Source of the DNA: EB88 sp965199135
GTDB taxonomy: Bacteria > Acidobacteriota > Terriglobia > Terriglobales > Acidobacteriaceae
Assembly: GCA_965199135.1 (NCBI GenBank)
Contig: OZ240685.1
Location: forward strand, 2,542,001 to 2,606,000
DNA: 64,000 nucleotides
Direction of reading: 5' to 3'
In this document: positions 24,257-33,657 of the stretch, one piece after another
How the letters are laid out: each line of letters starts with the position of its first letter
Position numbering within the stretch: the stretch's first letter is position 1
Made by a program: the position numbers and the translations under genes
Notes under the pieces: model-generated
Told to the model about the DNA's origin: nothing
Seen by the model: the letters and a program-made list of their open reading frames with translations, nothing else
Database searches by the model: none

Positions 24257-24985
24257 ATGCGAGTACGGTTCCATCAGAGTCTCGGGGATCTCAAAGGCAA
24301 AATTCTGGTCATGGCTGGCATGGCCGAGCAGTCGATCGAGCGCGCGGTAGAAGCGTATCGCACACGCGATCTCGCGCTGTGTGACCAGGTTGCTCGCTCC
24401 GAGGAGCAGATCAATCGCTACGAGCGCGAGATTGACCAGATGGCGCTCGACCTGCTCGCGATGGAACAGCCGATGGCGATTGATCTTCGCTTTATCCTCG
24501 CCGTCATCAAGATCAACGCAGATGTCGAACGTGTCGGTGACTCTGCTGTGAACATCATCGAGCGTGTGCGGCAGATGCAGGGACTTGCCCAGGTCGATCT
24601 CCCGGTCGATGTGCCTCGCATGGCCGGCCTTGCGACGGACATGGTACGGAAGGCGCTTCAGTCGTTTATCGAGGGCGACGCCGACGCAGCCCAGCAGGTG
24701 CTTGCGCTGGATGACGCAGTCGACAAGCTAAACGGCAATGCCTACAGCGCACTGCTCAACGTGATGCGCCAGGACCCGCAGTATACGACGCAGGCACTCA
24801 ATGCGCTGGTCGTCGCGCGCTCGCTTGAGCGGGTCGCCGATCATGCGACCAATATCGCAGAAGACGTGATCTTCTGGGTGCGAGGAGCGGATGTGCGCCA
24901 CTATGTTCCGCCAACGTCGGCGCGGGTCGACCACGGCGCAACTTCAGCCGAGTCACAGACCGCGCCCACGCCATCAGCCGACTAA
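24257..24985 (+). CDS. phoU: Phosphate transport regulator PhoU
   Basis: 242 residues, all helical, two PhoU repeats (about 10-100 and 115-215) with the metal-binding pattern E/D-x3-D: ERVGDSAVNI and ERVADHATNIAEDV. Dampens PhoR activity and Pst uptake when phosphate is plentiful. Starts one base after the pstB stop (ATG 24257). A Pro/Ala/Thr-rich tail extends past the fold. Its stop overlaps that of the convergent helicase gene by 4 nt. Confidence 0.95.
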   Translation: MRVRFHQSLGDLKGKILVMAGMAEQSIERAVEAYRTRDLALCDQVARSEEQINRYEREIDQMALDLLAMEQPMAIDLRFILAVIKINADVERVGDSAVNIIERVRQMQGLAQVDLPVDVPRMAGLATDMVRKALQSFIEGDADAAQQVLALDDAVDKLNGNAYSALLNVMRQDPQYTTQALNALVVARSLERVADHATNIAEDVIFWVRGADVRHYVPPTSARVDHGATSAESQTAPTPSAD

Positions 24986-27900
24986 ACCGTTACTCGCCCT
25001 CCCCAGTGCAGCAGGTGGAGCGCCTCCGGAAAGTAGATACCATAGCAGAGGCGCTCGGCCTCGGCGGAAGAAGCAAGCGCTGACCCGTATGCTTCGAGTT
25101 GTGGAGCATACTGCGTCTTTTGCTCCGCCAGCCACGCCTCACGGTCGGCTGCGTTCTGTAGCCGAAGCAGTTGCATTCCGCTCTTGTAGTCGATGATCCA
25201 CAGACAGTGGGTGCCTGGCTCCTCGGGACCGGGCCCAGCGAGGAAGCTGCGATCCACGCGCAGCGTGCGCACAACACCATCCTGCCCGAGCACCTGCCAG
25301 CTTTGCTCGATTTGTGCGGAGGCATGCGGTGCAAGCAGCCAACTGCCGATCGGGTCGCGGGCAACGCGCATTGCCTGTTCAGCCAGCGCGATCGCAGCCT
25401 CTCGGATCTCCCCTGGCGGGAATGCACCTTCGCGCAGCACCCGTGCGGCAACGCTTCTGAGCTTTTCCTGGTTGGTCGCCTGCGCTGCGTCGCGAGCTCG
25501 ATCGCGTGCGAGCAGTTCCAGCAGCGCATGCAGCGCATTGCCGCGTGCACGGGCGGCAAGTGTGCCCTCGGCGCGCGAGAAGAGTTTGGAGGGCGCTGTG
25601 GGCTGCTGCGCGGCAGGCGTGATGTCGTGGCTGTGTACCTCGGCACTCCAGTCATCGTCGAGACGCAGCAGCGATGGAGAGAGCGCGGGAGGTTCTGTTG
25701 CCACGGCCTGGCCGAGGGGAAGCTCCGCCGACGCGGCAAGGGAGAGCCCAGCCGGCGAAGTGGAGCGCGCCTGCCACTGCTCGTCGACGTCGGCCTCGAG
25801 ACCCGACCATGCAGCGTGGAGCAGGGAACCATCTGCGGGTTTACGGACCTCGCCCTTGCTTGTGGCGATGGATGCAAGGAGATGAAGCCGTGTGCGGGCA
25901 CGCGTGCATGCAACGTAGAAAAGCCGCTTGCGCTCTTCAGCCTCGCGCCGTCGCTTCTGGGCGTTGACCCAGGCGTACGTAGGATCCGGCTGTCCGTCTT
26001 CTCGATTGCCTACGGGCGCAACCAGCAGCTCATCCTCAATGGTGTCCGCGTCCTTGAGTCGTTCGAGGGTGGCCAGTAACTCGGTGGATTCCGCGCGGGT
26101 TTTTCGATCAAGCCCTGGCACAAGCACCACCTCGAAGCCGAGGCCCTTGCTCTTGTGAATCGTCATCAGCTGCACACCGAAGCGCTCACTCACGCGTGTG
26201 TCCGGCGCGGCGCAAAGGCGATTGATCCGATCGCCAAAGTCTGCGCGCAATACCTCGGCACCGCTTGGCGCGAGTGTGTCGAGCAGCCGGAAAAATGCCT
26301 CCACGTTATCGCGCTCTGTGGCGTCCACTGTGTCCGGCCCACCAAGCGCCATCCACGTGCGCTCAAGCCAGCCCGCGAGCGACAGACTGTTCGCGTCGTT
26401 GTAGCGCGTGCGCGTAGCCTCTTCGAGAACAGCCCAGGTGCGCGCAAGCCGGCGTTGTCCGTCTGCAGAGAGAAGCGACATACGCGACGCAATCAGCGGG
26501 GCGACGGGCGTGCGCAGAAGCTCGCGATCATCCGCACCAACCAGGAGGTGCAGATCGTGCAGCAGAAGCCCGCACCATGGTGCTCGCAACACGCTGAGCC
26601 ATGCTGCTCGTTCGCCGGAGTGAAGCAGCGCACGCAGTAACATCAGCACGTCTGCAACTTCCTGCTGCTCGGCGAGCGACTCGAGATCCACCGCGCGGAA
26701 GGGAATACCGGCCTCGCGCAAGCGGGGCAGGATCGCAGCCAGGTGCGACCGCGAGTGGACCAGCACCGCCACCTTGTACTCCTCGTCACCCCGGAGTTCC
26801 GCTGCTTCAATCCGTCGCTGTTCCAGTTGCAGGATCCGCGCAACCGCCCTGGCTTCCTCGACACGTGCCTGCTGGCACGCACTCCTGTCGTCTCGTTCGG
26901 CAAAGAAGGCGTGGAACTGGAAGCTCGGCTCGGGCTGCGGCTTCTCCGCACTCTCTGCGGCGACAAATTCGTCCTCGCGGCTCCTCTCGAACACCTGCTC
27001 GAAACGCTGGTTCAGCTCCGCAACCAGAGCGCGATGTGACCGGTAGTTATGCGTCAGTTGCAGGTGTTCGCAGTGGTGACGACGGCCCTCGCCGCAGGGA
27101 AGTCCACGCTTACGCGTCTCGTGAAAGAGCGCGACCTCCGCCTGGCGAAAACCGTAAATCGACTGGAGCGGATCGCCTACGAGAAATGCCGTGCGGCCAT
27201 CGCGGGGCTGCCATTCGCGAAGCAGTTCTGCAATCAGCCGATACTGCGCTCGCGAGGTGTCCTGAAATTCATCAATCAGCAGGTGGCGCTTCTGTTCGCT
27301 CGCGAGCAGGCCGCGCATACTCGCTTCATCCCTCAGGACCTGCTCCGCCGCCTGCGCGATCTCGGAGAAGTCCACGGCGTTTGCTTCCGCGAACACAAGC
27401 CGCAGCTCAGCAACAGCCCGGCGCAGAACCACGAAGACAGCCTGAAGTGTGCGCCACTGGTCTTCGGAGTAGCGGAGCTCCGGCAGGCTATGCAACTGGC
27501 ACAGTAACTGCAGCAATTGCGATCCGCCCGAGGCATGCTGCTGCAACGCTGCGCTGCACTCCTCCATGTTTCGCTTCTCGCGTTCGCGTCGCTCCTTGCC
27601 AGGGTCTTTGCCTGGTGCCGGGAAGCCATCATTCTTGTTCCACTGCTTACGCCATTGCTCGCCCGTCAGCAGGAGGGATGAGAGCGCACGCCATTGCTCC
27701 AGGTGATGCGGCGCGTTGCCAGGCAGGTGCTCGATATCACGAAGGGGGCGCAGGTCGCGCGCGGGTGTAGGCTCGTGATTCGCCGAGGCATACCGCGCAG
27801 CCGCTAACAACAATTGCGCCTCCACACGCATGCTGCTCATCGCCCAGTGCAGGTTGTGCAGCACGCGCGCATTCTCCGCAACGAAGGGCATTTCGAGTGT

Positions 27901-28656
27901 GGCGCGGACTTCCTCCCAATCGACCGACTCCCCCGTCGTGAGACGAAGCACGTTGATCCAGGCATCGCGCTTTGCCAGCATGCCGGAGACCAAGCGCTCA
28001 CAGTCAGCGAGGTTGTTGTCGCGCCGAAGCATCAGCACCCGGAGAGCGTCGCGAAGCTCCGCATTGTGTTCCTGCCCAAGCAGTGAAAGCGTACGGCGTG
28101 CCGCCGTGGTGTAGAAAGCTGCTGCATTGTCAGCAGGCTGCAGCGCGCCGCCAAGCCTTGCCAGCAGCGGCTGGCTATGTGCAAAGCGAAGGCACACCGA
28201 ATCGATCGTCTGCACGTCGAGCCGGTGTGGCTGTTCGAGCAGTTGCCAGCCCAGGTCCCGTGCATGTTGCATTGCACGAAGCGCAAGCGCATGCGAAACG
28301 CGCCGGTTTTCCGGAACCTCGCGCCCTGATGCCGCGTTCTCCAGCGCTTCCACGATGCGGTGCTTCATCTCGGCAGCCGCAGCGCGCGTGAATGTGATCG
28401 CAAGGATCTGCTCCGGCTCATCGACTTCAGCGAGCAATGCAAGAAAGCGCTGCGTCAGCAGCCCCGTCTTGCCCGCGCCTGCAGGGGCTTGTACCAGGAT
28501 CGACGTACTCGTATCGATGGCTTTCTTACGCGCGTCCTGATCGGCCGGGGAAGCCGGACTTGCAGCATGCGCGCGCTTTCCGGCCGGTGCATGCGCAGGC
28601 TCCTCGGGGACAAGCTGCGGACCGCTCGTAAAGAGGGTCCCCTGGTCATTCGCCAT
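24982..28656 (-). CDS. UvrD/RecB-like helicase-nuclease (AddA-like), double-strand break repair
   Basis: 1224 residues from ATG 28656, which begins MANDQGTLF; the open frame upstream lies inside the partner gene. Superfamily 1A helicase: Walker A APAGAGKTGLL (residues 57-67), motif Ia ITFTRAAAAEMKHRI, Walker B LLIDEFQDTS, QSIYGFRQAE, TIHKSKGLGFEVVLVPG, FYVACTRARTRLHL. C-terminal PD-(D/E)xK nuclease of RecB type: LHALLELLARD and IIDYKSG. With its partner it would unwind and resect broken DNA ends before RecA loading. The start overlaps the preceding gene by 11 nt. Confidence 0.92.
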   Translation of the reverse strand: MANDQGTLFTSGPQLVPEEPAHAPAGKRAHAASPASPADQDARKKAIDTSTSILVQAPAGAGKTGLLTQRFLALLAEVDEPEQILAITFTRAAAAEMKHRIVEALENAASGREVPENRRVSHALALRAMQHARDLGWQLLEQPHRLDVQTIDSVCLRFAHSQPLLARLGGALQPADNAAAFYTTAARRTLSLLGQEHNAELRDALRVLMLRRDNNLADCERLVSGMLAKRDAWINVLRLTTGESVDWEEVRATLEMPFVAENARVLHNLHWAMSSMRVEAQLLLAAARYASANHEPTPARDLRPLRDIEHLPGNAPHHLEQWRALSSLLLTGEQWRKQWNKNDGFPAPGKDPGKERREREKRNMEECSAALQQHASGGSQLLQLLCQLHSLPELRYSEDQWRTLQAVFVVLRRAVAELRLVFAEANAVDFSEIAQAAEQVLRDEASMRGLLASEQKRHLLIDEFQDTSRAQYRLIAELLREWQPRDGRTAFLVGDPLQSIYGFRQAEVALFHETRKRGLPCGEGRRHHCEHLQLTHNYRSHRALVAELNQRFEQVFERSREDEFVAAESAEKPQPEPSFQFHAFFAERDDRSACQQARVEEARAVARILQLEQRRIEAAELRGDEEYKVAVLVHSRSHLAAILPRLREAGIPFRAVDLESLAEQQEVADVLMLLRALLHSGERAAWLSVLRAPWCGLLLHDLHLLVGADDRELLRTPVAPLIASRMSLLSADGQRRLARTWAVLEEATRTRYNDANSLSLAGWLERTWMALGGPDTVDATERDNVEAFFRLLDTLAPSGAEVLRADFGDRINRLCAAPDTRVSERFGVQLMTIHKSKGLGFEVVLVPGLDRKTRAESTELLATLERLKDADTIEDELLVAPVGNREDGQPDPTYAWVNAQKRRREAEERKRLFYVACTRARTRLHLLASIATSKGEVRKPADGSLLHAAWSGLEADVDEQWQARSTSPAGLSLAASAELPLGQAVATEPPALSPSLLRLDDDWSAEVHSHDITPAAQQPTAPSKLFSRAEGTLAARARGNALHALLELLARDRARDAAQATNQEKLRSVAARVLREGAFPPGEIREAAIALAEQAMRVARDPIGSWLLAPHASAQIEQSWQVLGQDGVVRTLRVDRSFLAGPGPEEPGTHCLWIIDYKSGMQLLRLQNAADREAWLAEQKTQYAPQLEAYGSALASSAEAERLCYGIYFPEALHLLHWGGRVTV

Positions 28657-31381
28657 CCGCAGTCTCCTGTTCAATGGCCAACATGCCGACCTGTGCCCGT
28701 ACACGGCAGATGCTGTACAGGCCACATTGCCCGCAGGTGTCCTTGCCGCGCAGGGGATTGATCGCCGCATCGCCGCGCAGGAAGTCTGCCGCAAGCGCAT
28801 GGAGTGCATGGTCCCACTCCCCGAGCATCGCGTCGGTGAGCGTGTAGCACTCGGGGTCTTTCCGCATGGCAGGTGTGCCGAGTTGCGCTGCGGGGTCGCG
28901 CGCCAGCCCGTGCAGACGCGTCTTTGCGGGTCGCAACTGCGCGAACGCAAGGCCGACCACGTGTTCAATCCCGCCGTACAACGCGTAGATCGGCAACTGC
29001 GGCTCCTCGGGACGCGCGCCCTGCCACAGCGCGGTCATCACGCGGTCGGCTGTTTTGTAGTCGATCAGCAGCTGTCCCGTTGCTTCCCCGTCCACCACCT
29101 CGTCCACGCGGTCCGCCCGCAGGTTCAAAAGGAGCGCACCGACCCTGGCGTTGGCGAGCGAGACCTCGAGCTGGCGCACGCGAAAGGGAGCACGGTCCTG
29201 CTCGATCTCCAGCCAGAACAACAGCCGGGTCCGTAAGCGTTGTTGTTCCAGTGCAAGGTGACTCAGGAGCCAGGAATCTCCGCCAGCCCTGCCGATCTCG
29301 TCGCGAAAAGCAGCAGTGATCGCGTGATCCAAGCAGTCTTCGATGCTGCCGTCACCGATTGCGCGCGCAAGATCTTCCTGCGAGTGCAGCCGCATCGAGC
29401 CGCTCTTGACGGGTTCGGTTGACCAGAGTTGCTCGAGCGCGCCATGCAGCAGGTTCGCGCGCTTGCGTGCATCGAGCCCCCATTGTTCCGGTTCGAGCGG
29501 CTCTGCGCCCAGGCGATTCGCGGCAAAGCTCTGGAAGGCGCAGATTGCCTGCCGACGTAGCACTTCGCTGCCCCCGGCGACCCGCGCCACATCCCACGGG
29601 ATCGACGCGGTGTCTTCCTGCCTGCGCACAAGCCTGGTTCCCGGCCTCACGGGCGACGTCGTTCTCAGCCGCGTCACCGGCGTACCCACCTCGGCAAGCA
29701 TGGGCGAAGGCCGACTGGCAACGCCACTACTCTGCTCCGCATAGCTGAACGTCACGATTGGAGCGCTGCAAAGGATGCGCCGCATCTGTTCCCGTGCGAG
29801 TTCCAGGTCTGCCGCAGAGGTCGAGTGCGGCATTGCTGCATCGCGCTGCAGCTCAGGAGCAAGCAGGGGATGGAGCCGACCGCTCTGCGGCCAGCGTGAC
29901 TCCGTCACCTGCAGAAACCAGACCGCGTCGAAGTACTGTCCCGAAGCCTCCGCCGCGCCGAGGATCTGCACTGGCGCCTTGCGGCTCTCTGCAGCAAAGA
30001 GCGCCCCGTGGGCGAAGCTCGCAAGATCCCGAATGAAGTCGCGGAAGCCGATGCGATCCCCACTGAAGCTGAGCAGCGACGCATCATCGAGCAGCGTGTT
30101 CCAGCGGTTGTGCGCCTGGAAGGCCACCGACGAGAGCTCGCGATAGCCCGGCCACCCGAGCAAGGCGAGCGCCTCGCTGGTCTTCTCCGCCCAGATGCTG
30201 TAGCTCGCGGAGAAGGGAAGGACGCGCGCCCACTGCTCTGCTGCACGAAGCCGTTGGAGCAGCCCTGGCGGCACGAGCGTCGGCTTCTCGCGCAGGCGGC
30301 GAAGAAGGGTTGCGAGCTCCACTTCGGTCGTGAGCAGCCCTGCCCGGCGAATCCGTGTATCTGCATAGGCGAGGCTCTGCTCGTCTTCCGGCCCCTCGGC
30401 GAGGAAGCCACCAGTGAGCAGACTTGAAAACTCCGCCCCATCGATCGATCCGGTCGCGAGGCGCAACAGGAGCAGCGCGGCAGCGACCGCAGGCACGTGT
30501 GCCAGGGGAGCGCCGAGCGAAAATTCATAGGGCACCATGCCCCCGCTCGCGCGCCGGGCGCTTTCGGGCGTCAGCACGCGGCGAAACACGCGGTCTATCT
30601 CGGCACGCGCTCCCTGCAACTGGGGCACCAACACGCCGATCCTCATGGAAGGCTGCTGCTCCAGCTGCTCCCGGATCCAGCGCGCACACGCATCGAGCTC
30701 TGCGGCATCGTCGGCTGCGCTGTAAACCCGGCGGAGTGGTGCCAGGGGCGCAGCCGGTGCGTGGGAGATCCCGATGCCGCTCTCCTCAAGCGCAGAGAGC
30801 AGGCGCTGCTGCGACGGAGTCAGGCGATCGAAGCCAAGCAGCAAGATTTCCTGTGGAACCGCAAGCTCCGCAGCATGGGCACGCAGCAGCTTCTCGAGGG
30901 ATGCACGGGGCAGCACGCCCAGGTCCTCGCAGGCCTCATCGAAGGCATTGGCCCATTCAAGAAAGCGCTCTGCGTCTTCATGCGTGGCAGCCCACGGGGC
31001 GCGGCGATTGCTATGCGCCTCGTAGGTGCCGAGCAGGGCGTAGGCGCTCTGCGCCAGCAGCGCCAGCCGCTCCGGTGAGACGACCTGGTCTGCCTCGTTC
31101 CGCTGCACGCGCTTCCACAGCAGCTCTTCCTGGAGCGAGGTGAGCAGCAGCGGAAGCTCGTCGTCCGACTGCTTGCACAACTCGGCGTAGAGCGCCTGCG
31201 TCCAGGCAGCCCAGTCATTGATCAGGGGCGCGAGCCAGCTCCGGTTGCCCGCGCGCTCTTTCCGTTCAGCAAAGGCTCGGCGCAGGGCACGCGCAGAGCG
31301 GGCGTTCGCGGTGATCACGCCGACACCGCGATCCAGCGCGTCGAGTATCTCTCGGGGGAGGAGGGACGGTTCTGCGCTCAC
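28646..31381 (-). CDS. AddB-like / probable DNA repair nuclease with Fe-S cluster motif
   Basis: 911 residues. Partner of the helicase that follows. The N-terminal and middle parts are an inactive-helicase-like scaffold, LLGFDRLTPSQQRLLSAL being a typical block. C-terminal nuclease: RADRVDEV and LLIDYKTAD. Four cysteines, C614 and C883, C886, C892 (TCGQCGLYSIC), have the one-plus-three layout of the AddB iron-sulfur staple. It resembles the so-called probable DNA repair protein family found next to RecB-like helicases in several phyla. GTG start 31381; first gene of a two-gene unit. Confidence 0.85.
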   Translation of the reverse strand: MSAEPSLLPREILDALDRGVGVITANARSARALRRAFAERKERAGNRSWLAPLINDWAAWTQALYAELCKQSDDELPLLLTSLQEELLWKRVQRNEADQVVSPERLALLAQSAYALLGTYEAHSNRRAPWAATHEDAERFLEWANAFDEACEDLGVLPRASLEKLLRAHAAELAVPQEILLLGFDRLTPSQQRLLSALEESGIGISHAPAAPLAPLRRVYSAADDAAELDACARWIREQLEQQPSMRIGVLVPQLQGARAEIDRVFRRVLTPESARRASGGMVPYEFSLGAPLAHVPAVAAALLLLRLATGSIDGAEFSSLLTGGFLAEGPEDEQSLAYADTRIRRAGLLTTEVELATLLRRLREKPTLVPPGLLQRLRAAEQWARVLPFSASYSIWAEKTSEALALLGWPGYRELSSVAFQAHNRWNTLLDDASLLSFSGDRIGFRDFIRDLASFAHGALFAAESRKAPVQILGAAEASGQYFDAVWFLQVTESRWPQSGRLHPLLAPELQRDAAMPHSTSAADLELAREQMRRILCSAPIVTFSYAEQSSGVASRPSPMLAEVGTPVTRLRTTSPVRPGTRLVRRQEDTASIPWDVARVAGGSEVLRRQAICAFQSFAANRLGAEPLEPEQWGLDARKRANLLHGALEQLWSTEPVKSGSMRLHSQEDLARAIGDGSIEDCLDHAITAAFRDEIGRAGGDSWLLSHLALEQQRLRTRLLFWLEIEQDRAPFRVRQLEVSLANARVGALLLNLRADRVDEVVDGEATGQLLIDYKTADRVMTALWQGARPEEPQLPIYALYGGIEHVVGLAFAQLRPAKTRLHGLARDPAAQLGTPAMRKDPECYTLTDAMLGEWDHALHALAADFLRGDAAINPLRGKDTCGQCGLYSICRVRAQVGMLAIEQETADGE

Positions 31382-31435
31382 CGACCCAGTGTATCGAGAG
31401 AGGCTGAGGGAAAGCCGTCCGTATAAACTGGAGGG

Positions 31436-32350
31436 GTGATCCCCTCCTATCGCGCCCTAGCGGGTACCGCCCTGTTGTGCATCGCGAGCTTCGGTGCAGG
31501 TTGCAAAAGCGCAGGGAACCCGGCGTCCGCCGGGCCCGTGCGGCAGTACCCCTTGTCGGGCCGGGTTGTCGGCGAGAATATCGAGTCTGGTGAGCTGGAG
31601 GTGGATGCTGCGGCGATCCCCGGCTTCATGGACGCGATGACGATGCCCTACAAGGTGAAAAACCCTGCGGTGCTCCGGAAGGTCAAGCGCGGTGATCAGA
31701 TCACGGGGACCCTCGCCGTCGATGGCAACGGTGCGGTGATCGAGGATCTGAAGGTCACGGACACGAGCAAGGAAGTGAAGGAGCCGCCCTCGCAAAGCAC
31801 GCTGAAGCCGCTCGTTCCCGGAGAGGCCGTGCCTGACTTCCTCTTCACCGACCAGAGCAAGCAGACCGTGCACCTCAGCGACTACAAGGGCAAGCTGCTG
31901 CTCGTCACCTTCGTCTACACCCGCTGCCCGCTCTCGGACTACTGCCCACGCATGAGCCGCAACTTCGCCGACATCGACAAGGCGCTTGCGGCCTCGCCGG
32001 CGCTCCGCGGCAGCACACACCTTCTGACGATCTCGTTTGACCCGGCGCGCGACACGCCGGCGGTGCTCCGCTCCTACGGCGGCGCGTACACGGGCAAGTA
32101 CACCAACGAGACCTTCGACCACTGGACCTTTGCCGTGCCCCCCGCTGCCGAGCTCCAGCCCGTCCTCACCTTCTTCGACGTTGGCTCGGTGCCGGCCCCG
32201 GGTGGCACCCTGACACACACGCTCTCCACGGTCGAGATCGGCCGCGATGGACGGATCCTGAAGTGGCTTACCGGCAACGACTGGACCTCCGGCGAGGTGC
32301 TGGCCGACATCCGCCGCGACCTCGCGTCCAACCCTGGGGCGCACGCATGA
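31436..32350 (+). CDS. CusF-SCO fusion: exported copper-handling protein
   Basis: 304 residues. N-terminal signal sequence (about 1-22) with a GAGC site at Cys23, a weak lipobox. Residues 40-105: small CusF-like copper-binding domain with MDAMTMPYKV (Met65, Met68, Met70). Residues 125-300: SCO/SenC thioredoxin fold with Cys164 and Cys170 in CPLSDYC and His261 in THTLS as likely copper ligands. The cysteines are C-x5-C rather than the canonical C-x3-C. Likely delivers copper to cytochrome oxidase or protects against it. GTG start; GGAGG is almost adjacent, and TATAAA lies 8 nt upstream, compatible with a leaderless message. Overlaps gntK by ATGA. Confidence 0.88.
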   Translation: MIPSYRALAGTALLCIASFGAGCKSAGNPASAGPVRQYPLSGRVVGENIESGELEVDAAAIPGFMDAMTMPYKVKNPAVLRKVKRGDQITGTLAVDGNGAVIEDLKVTDTSKEVKEPPSQSTLKPLVPGEAVPDFLFTDQSKQTVHLSDYKGKLLLVTFVYTRCPLSDYCPRMSRNFADIDKALAASPALRGSTHLLTISFDPARDTPAVLRSYGGAYTGKYTNETFDHWTFAVPPAAELQPVLTFFDVGSVPAPGGTLTHTLSTVEIGRDGRILKWLTGNDWTSGEVLADIRRDLASNPGAHA

Positions 32351-32847
32351 TCGTCGTGATGATGGGCGTGACCGGCACCGGCAAGTCGACGATCGGAGGG
32401 GCCCTGCGGGACCGCACAGGCTGGGAGTTTGCCGAGGGCGACGACTATCACAGCGAGGCCAACAGGGAGAAGATGCGTGGCGGCGTTCCGCTTACCGACG
32501 GCGACCGCGAGCCCTGGCTCGAGACACTGCACGGCGTGATCGCCGGCTGGGCCGCTGCAGGCAAGAACGGCATTCTCACCTGTTCCGCGCTCAAGGAAAG
32601 CTACCGCGAGACGCTGCGTCACGATCTGCCGGAAGGCACCGTGCGTTTTGTTTTGCTCGAGGCTCCCAAGCAGGTGCTCGAAGACCGGCTCGAACACCGG
32701 AAGGGCCACTTCATGAACCCGGCCCTGCTGAATAGCCAGCTCGCGACGCTCGAGGTCCCCGAGTATTGCCTGCACATCCCGGTGACCAGCACGGCCGAAG
32801 AATGCGTGGACGAGATCCTCGCAGGGCTCCACGTGCAGGGGAGTTAA
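32347..32847 (+). CDS. gntK: Gluconokinase
   Basis: 166 residues. Phosphorylates gluconate to 6-phosphogluconate. Walker A MGVTGTGKSTI at the N-terminus, EGDDYH substrate region, SALKESYRETLR, HFMNPALLNSQLATLE are all family blocks. ATG 32347 overlaps the SCO stop (ATGA), so translation is coupled although the two functions seem unrelated. The C-terminus overlaps the convergent RAYT-like gene by 4 nt. Confidence 0.94.
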   Translation: MIVVMMGVTGTGKSTIGGALRDRTGWEFAEGDDYHSEANREKMRGGVPLTDGDREPWLETLHGVIAGWAAAGKNGILTCSALKESYRETLRHDLPEGTVRFVLLEAPKQVLEDRLEHRKGHFMNPALLNSQLATLEVPEYCLHIPVTSTAEECVDEILAGLHVQGS

Positions 32848-33362
32848 GCCTCTTTCGATCCCGCGATCTGCACCCGCGGATCGGGGGAGGGCTCGAGTGT
32901 GACGACGCCCTCGGGCAGCCCGGCATATCGGCGCGCGCTGCTCCACTCCCAGTCAGTCGGGGTCTCCGCAAGCTCTGCCTTCACCGGTGCCTCGTGCATC
33001 TGCGTGAGCGCCCCGACGATCTGGTCCGGGGTCACGACATGCACATCCTGCATCCCCTTCTCCCAGGCCGGCTCCTCTGAGCGGACCGAGACGTTGTACC
33101 GGCGCTGGAAGCGTTGCCGCAGTGTCAGCATCACTTCCTCGGCGCTCTCGCGCTCCGGTTCGGACAGCAGCACCTGGAAGTACGTCGGCATAACGACATA
33201 GCCAACCACGTCGAAGCGAAACTTGATTCGCAGCTCTTCAAACAACTGGCAGAGCAGATCACGATGCTTCTCGACGCTGAGCTTGGCCTGGCGCCGGTAA
33301 GACGTCGATGTGATGAGGTGCAGTTCTCCTCTTCCAAGAACCGATCTCTGTGCTTTGGGCAT
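32844..33362 (-). CDS. REP-associated tyrosine transposase-like protein with all catalytic residues replaced
   Basis: 172 residues of the IS200/RAYT (Y1 HUH) fold: ELHLITSTSYRRQ, FRFDVVGYVVMP, VLLSEP, APVKAELAETPTDWEWSSARRY. The HUH metal motif (usual MPNHVHLL) reads MPTYFQVLL, so His61 and His63 positions are Tyr and Gln. The catalytic Tyr (usual YIHENPVKA) is Gln122 in QMHEAPVKA. A working transposase is therefore excluded; DNA binding could remain. Active frame, ATG 33362, with TACAAT 5 nt upstream. No inverted repeats flank it. Domesticated protein or decaying gene, the intact frame favouring the former. Confidence 0.85.
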   Translation of the reverse strand: MPKAQRSVLGRGELHLITSTSYRRQAKLSVEKHRDLLCQLFEELRIKFRFDVVGYVVMPTYFQVLLSEPERESAEEVMLTLRQRFQRRYNVSVRSEEPAWEKGMQDVHVVTPDQIVGALTQMHEAPVKAELAETPTDWEWSSARRYAGLPEGVVTLEPSPDPRVQIAGSKEA

Positions 33363-33657
33363 GACTGATTGTATCGAGCGCTCGGGGAACGGAGTTTCGA
33401 GGACAAGGCAGGAACCGCTCAGCTGAATCGGCCGTACCCTATTCCAGGTCGGCAGCCGCCGCAGACAGGGAGCACCTGGGCTTCAGAAACTCCATGGATG
33501 GGAACGTTGGCGCTGGCAAGCTGGTGCTCAAGCAGGCTGAGGATGAGTCGCACATCGCATTACTCTTGTTACCCGGCGGCCACCGCAGCAAGGCTTCGCG
33601 GAGCGGTCGAAAATCGTCTCACCCCTAGCCCCCAAACCCGGGCCGTGGAGAGAGACC
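33363..33657. other. 295-nt intergenic region
   Basis: Divergent promoter region between the RAYT-like gene and the response regulator. On the minus strand ATTGTA at 33368-33373 reads TACAAT, a likely -10 box. I see no supported small gene, no repeat and no terminator in the remainder; short open frames here have no recognisable sequence. Confidence 0.4.

Noticed and set aside
26601..27770. Plus-strand open frame of 389 codons
   Set aside because: Antisense within the AddA-like gene; Ala/Arg/Ser-rich with no motif.
28657..28968. N-terminal extension of the AddA-like gene
   Set aside because: The first 104 codons of the longer frame overlap the upstream AddB-like gene and look like shadow sequence; MANDQGTLF at 28656 is the sensible start.
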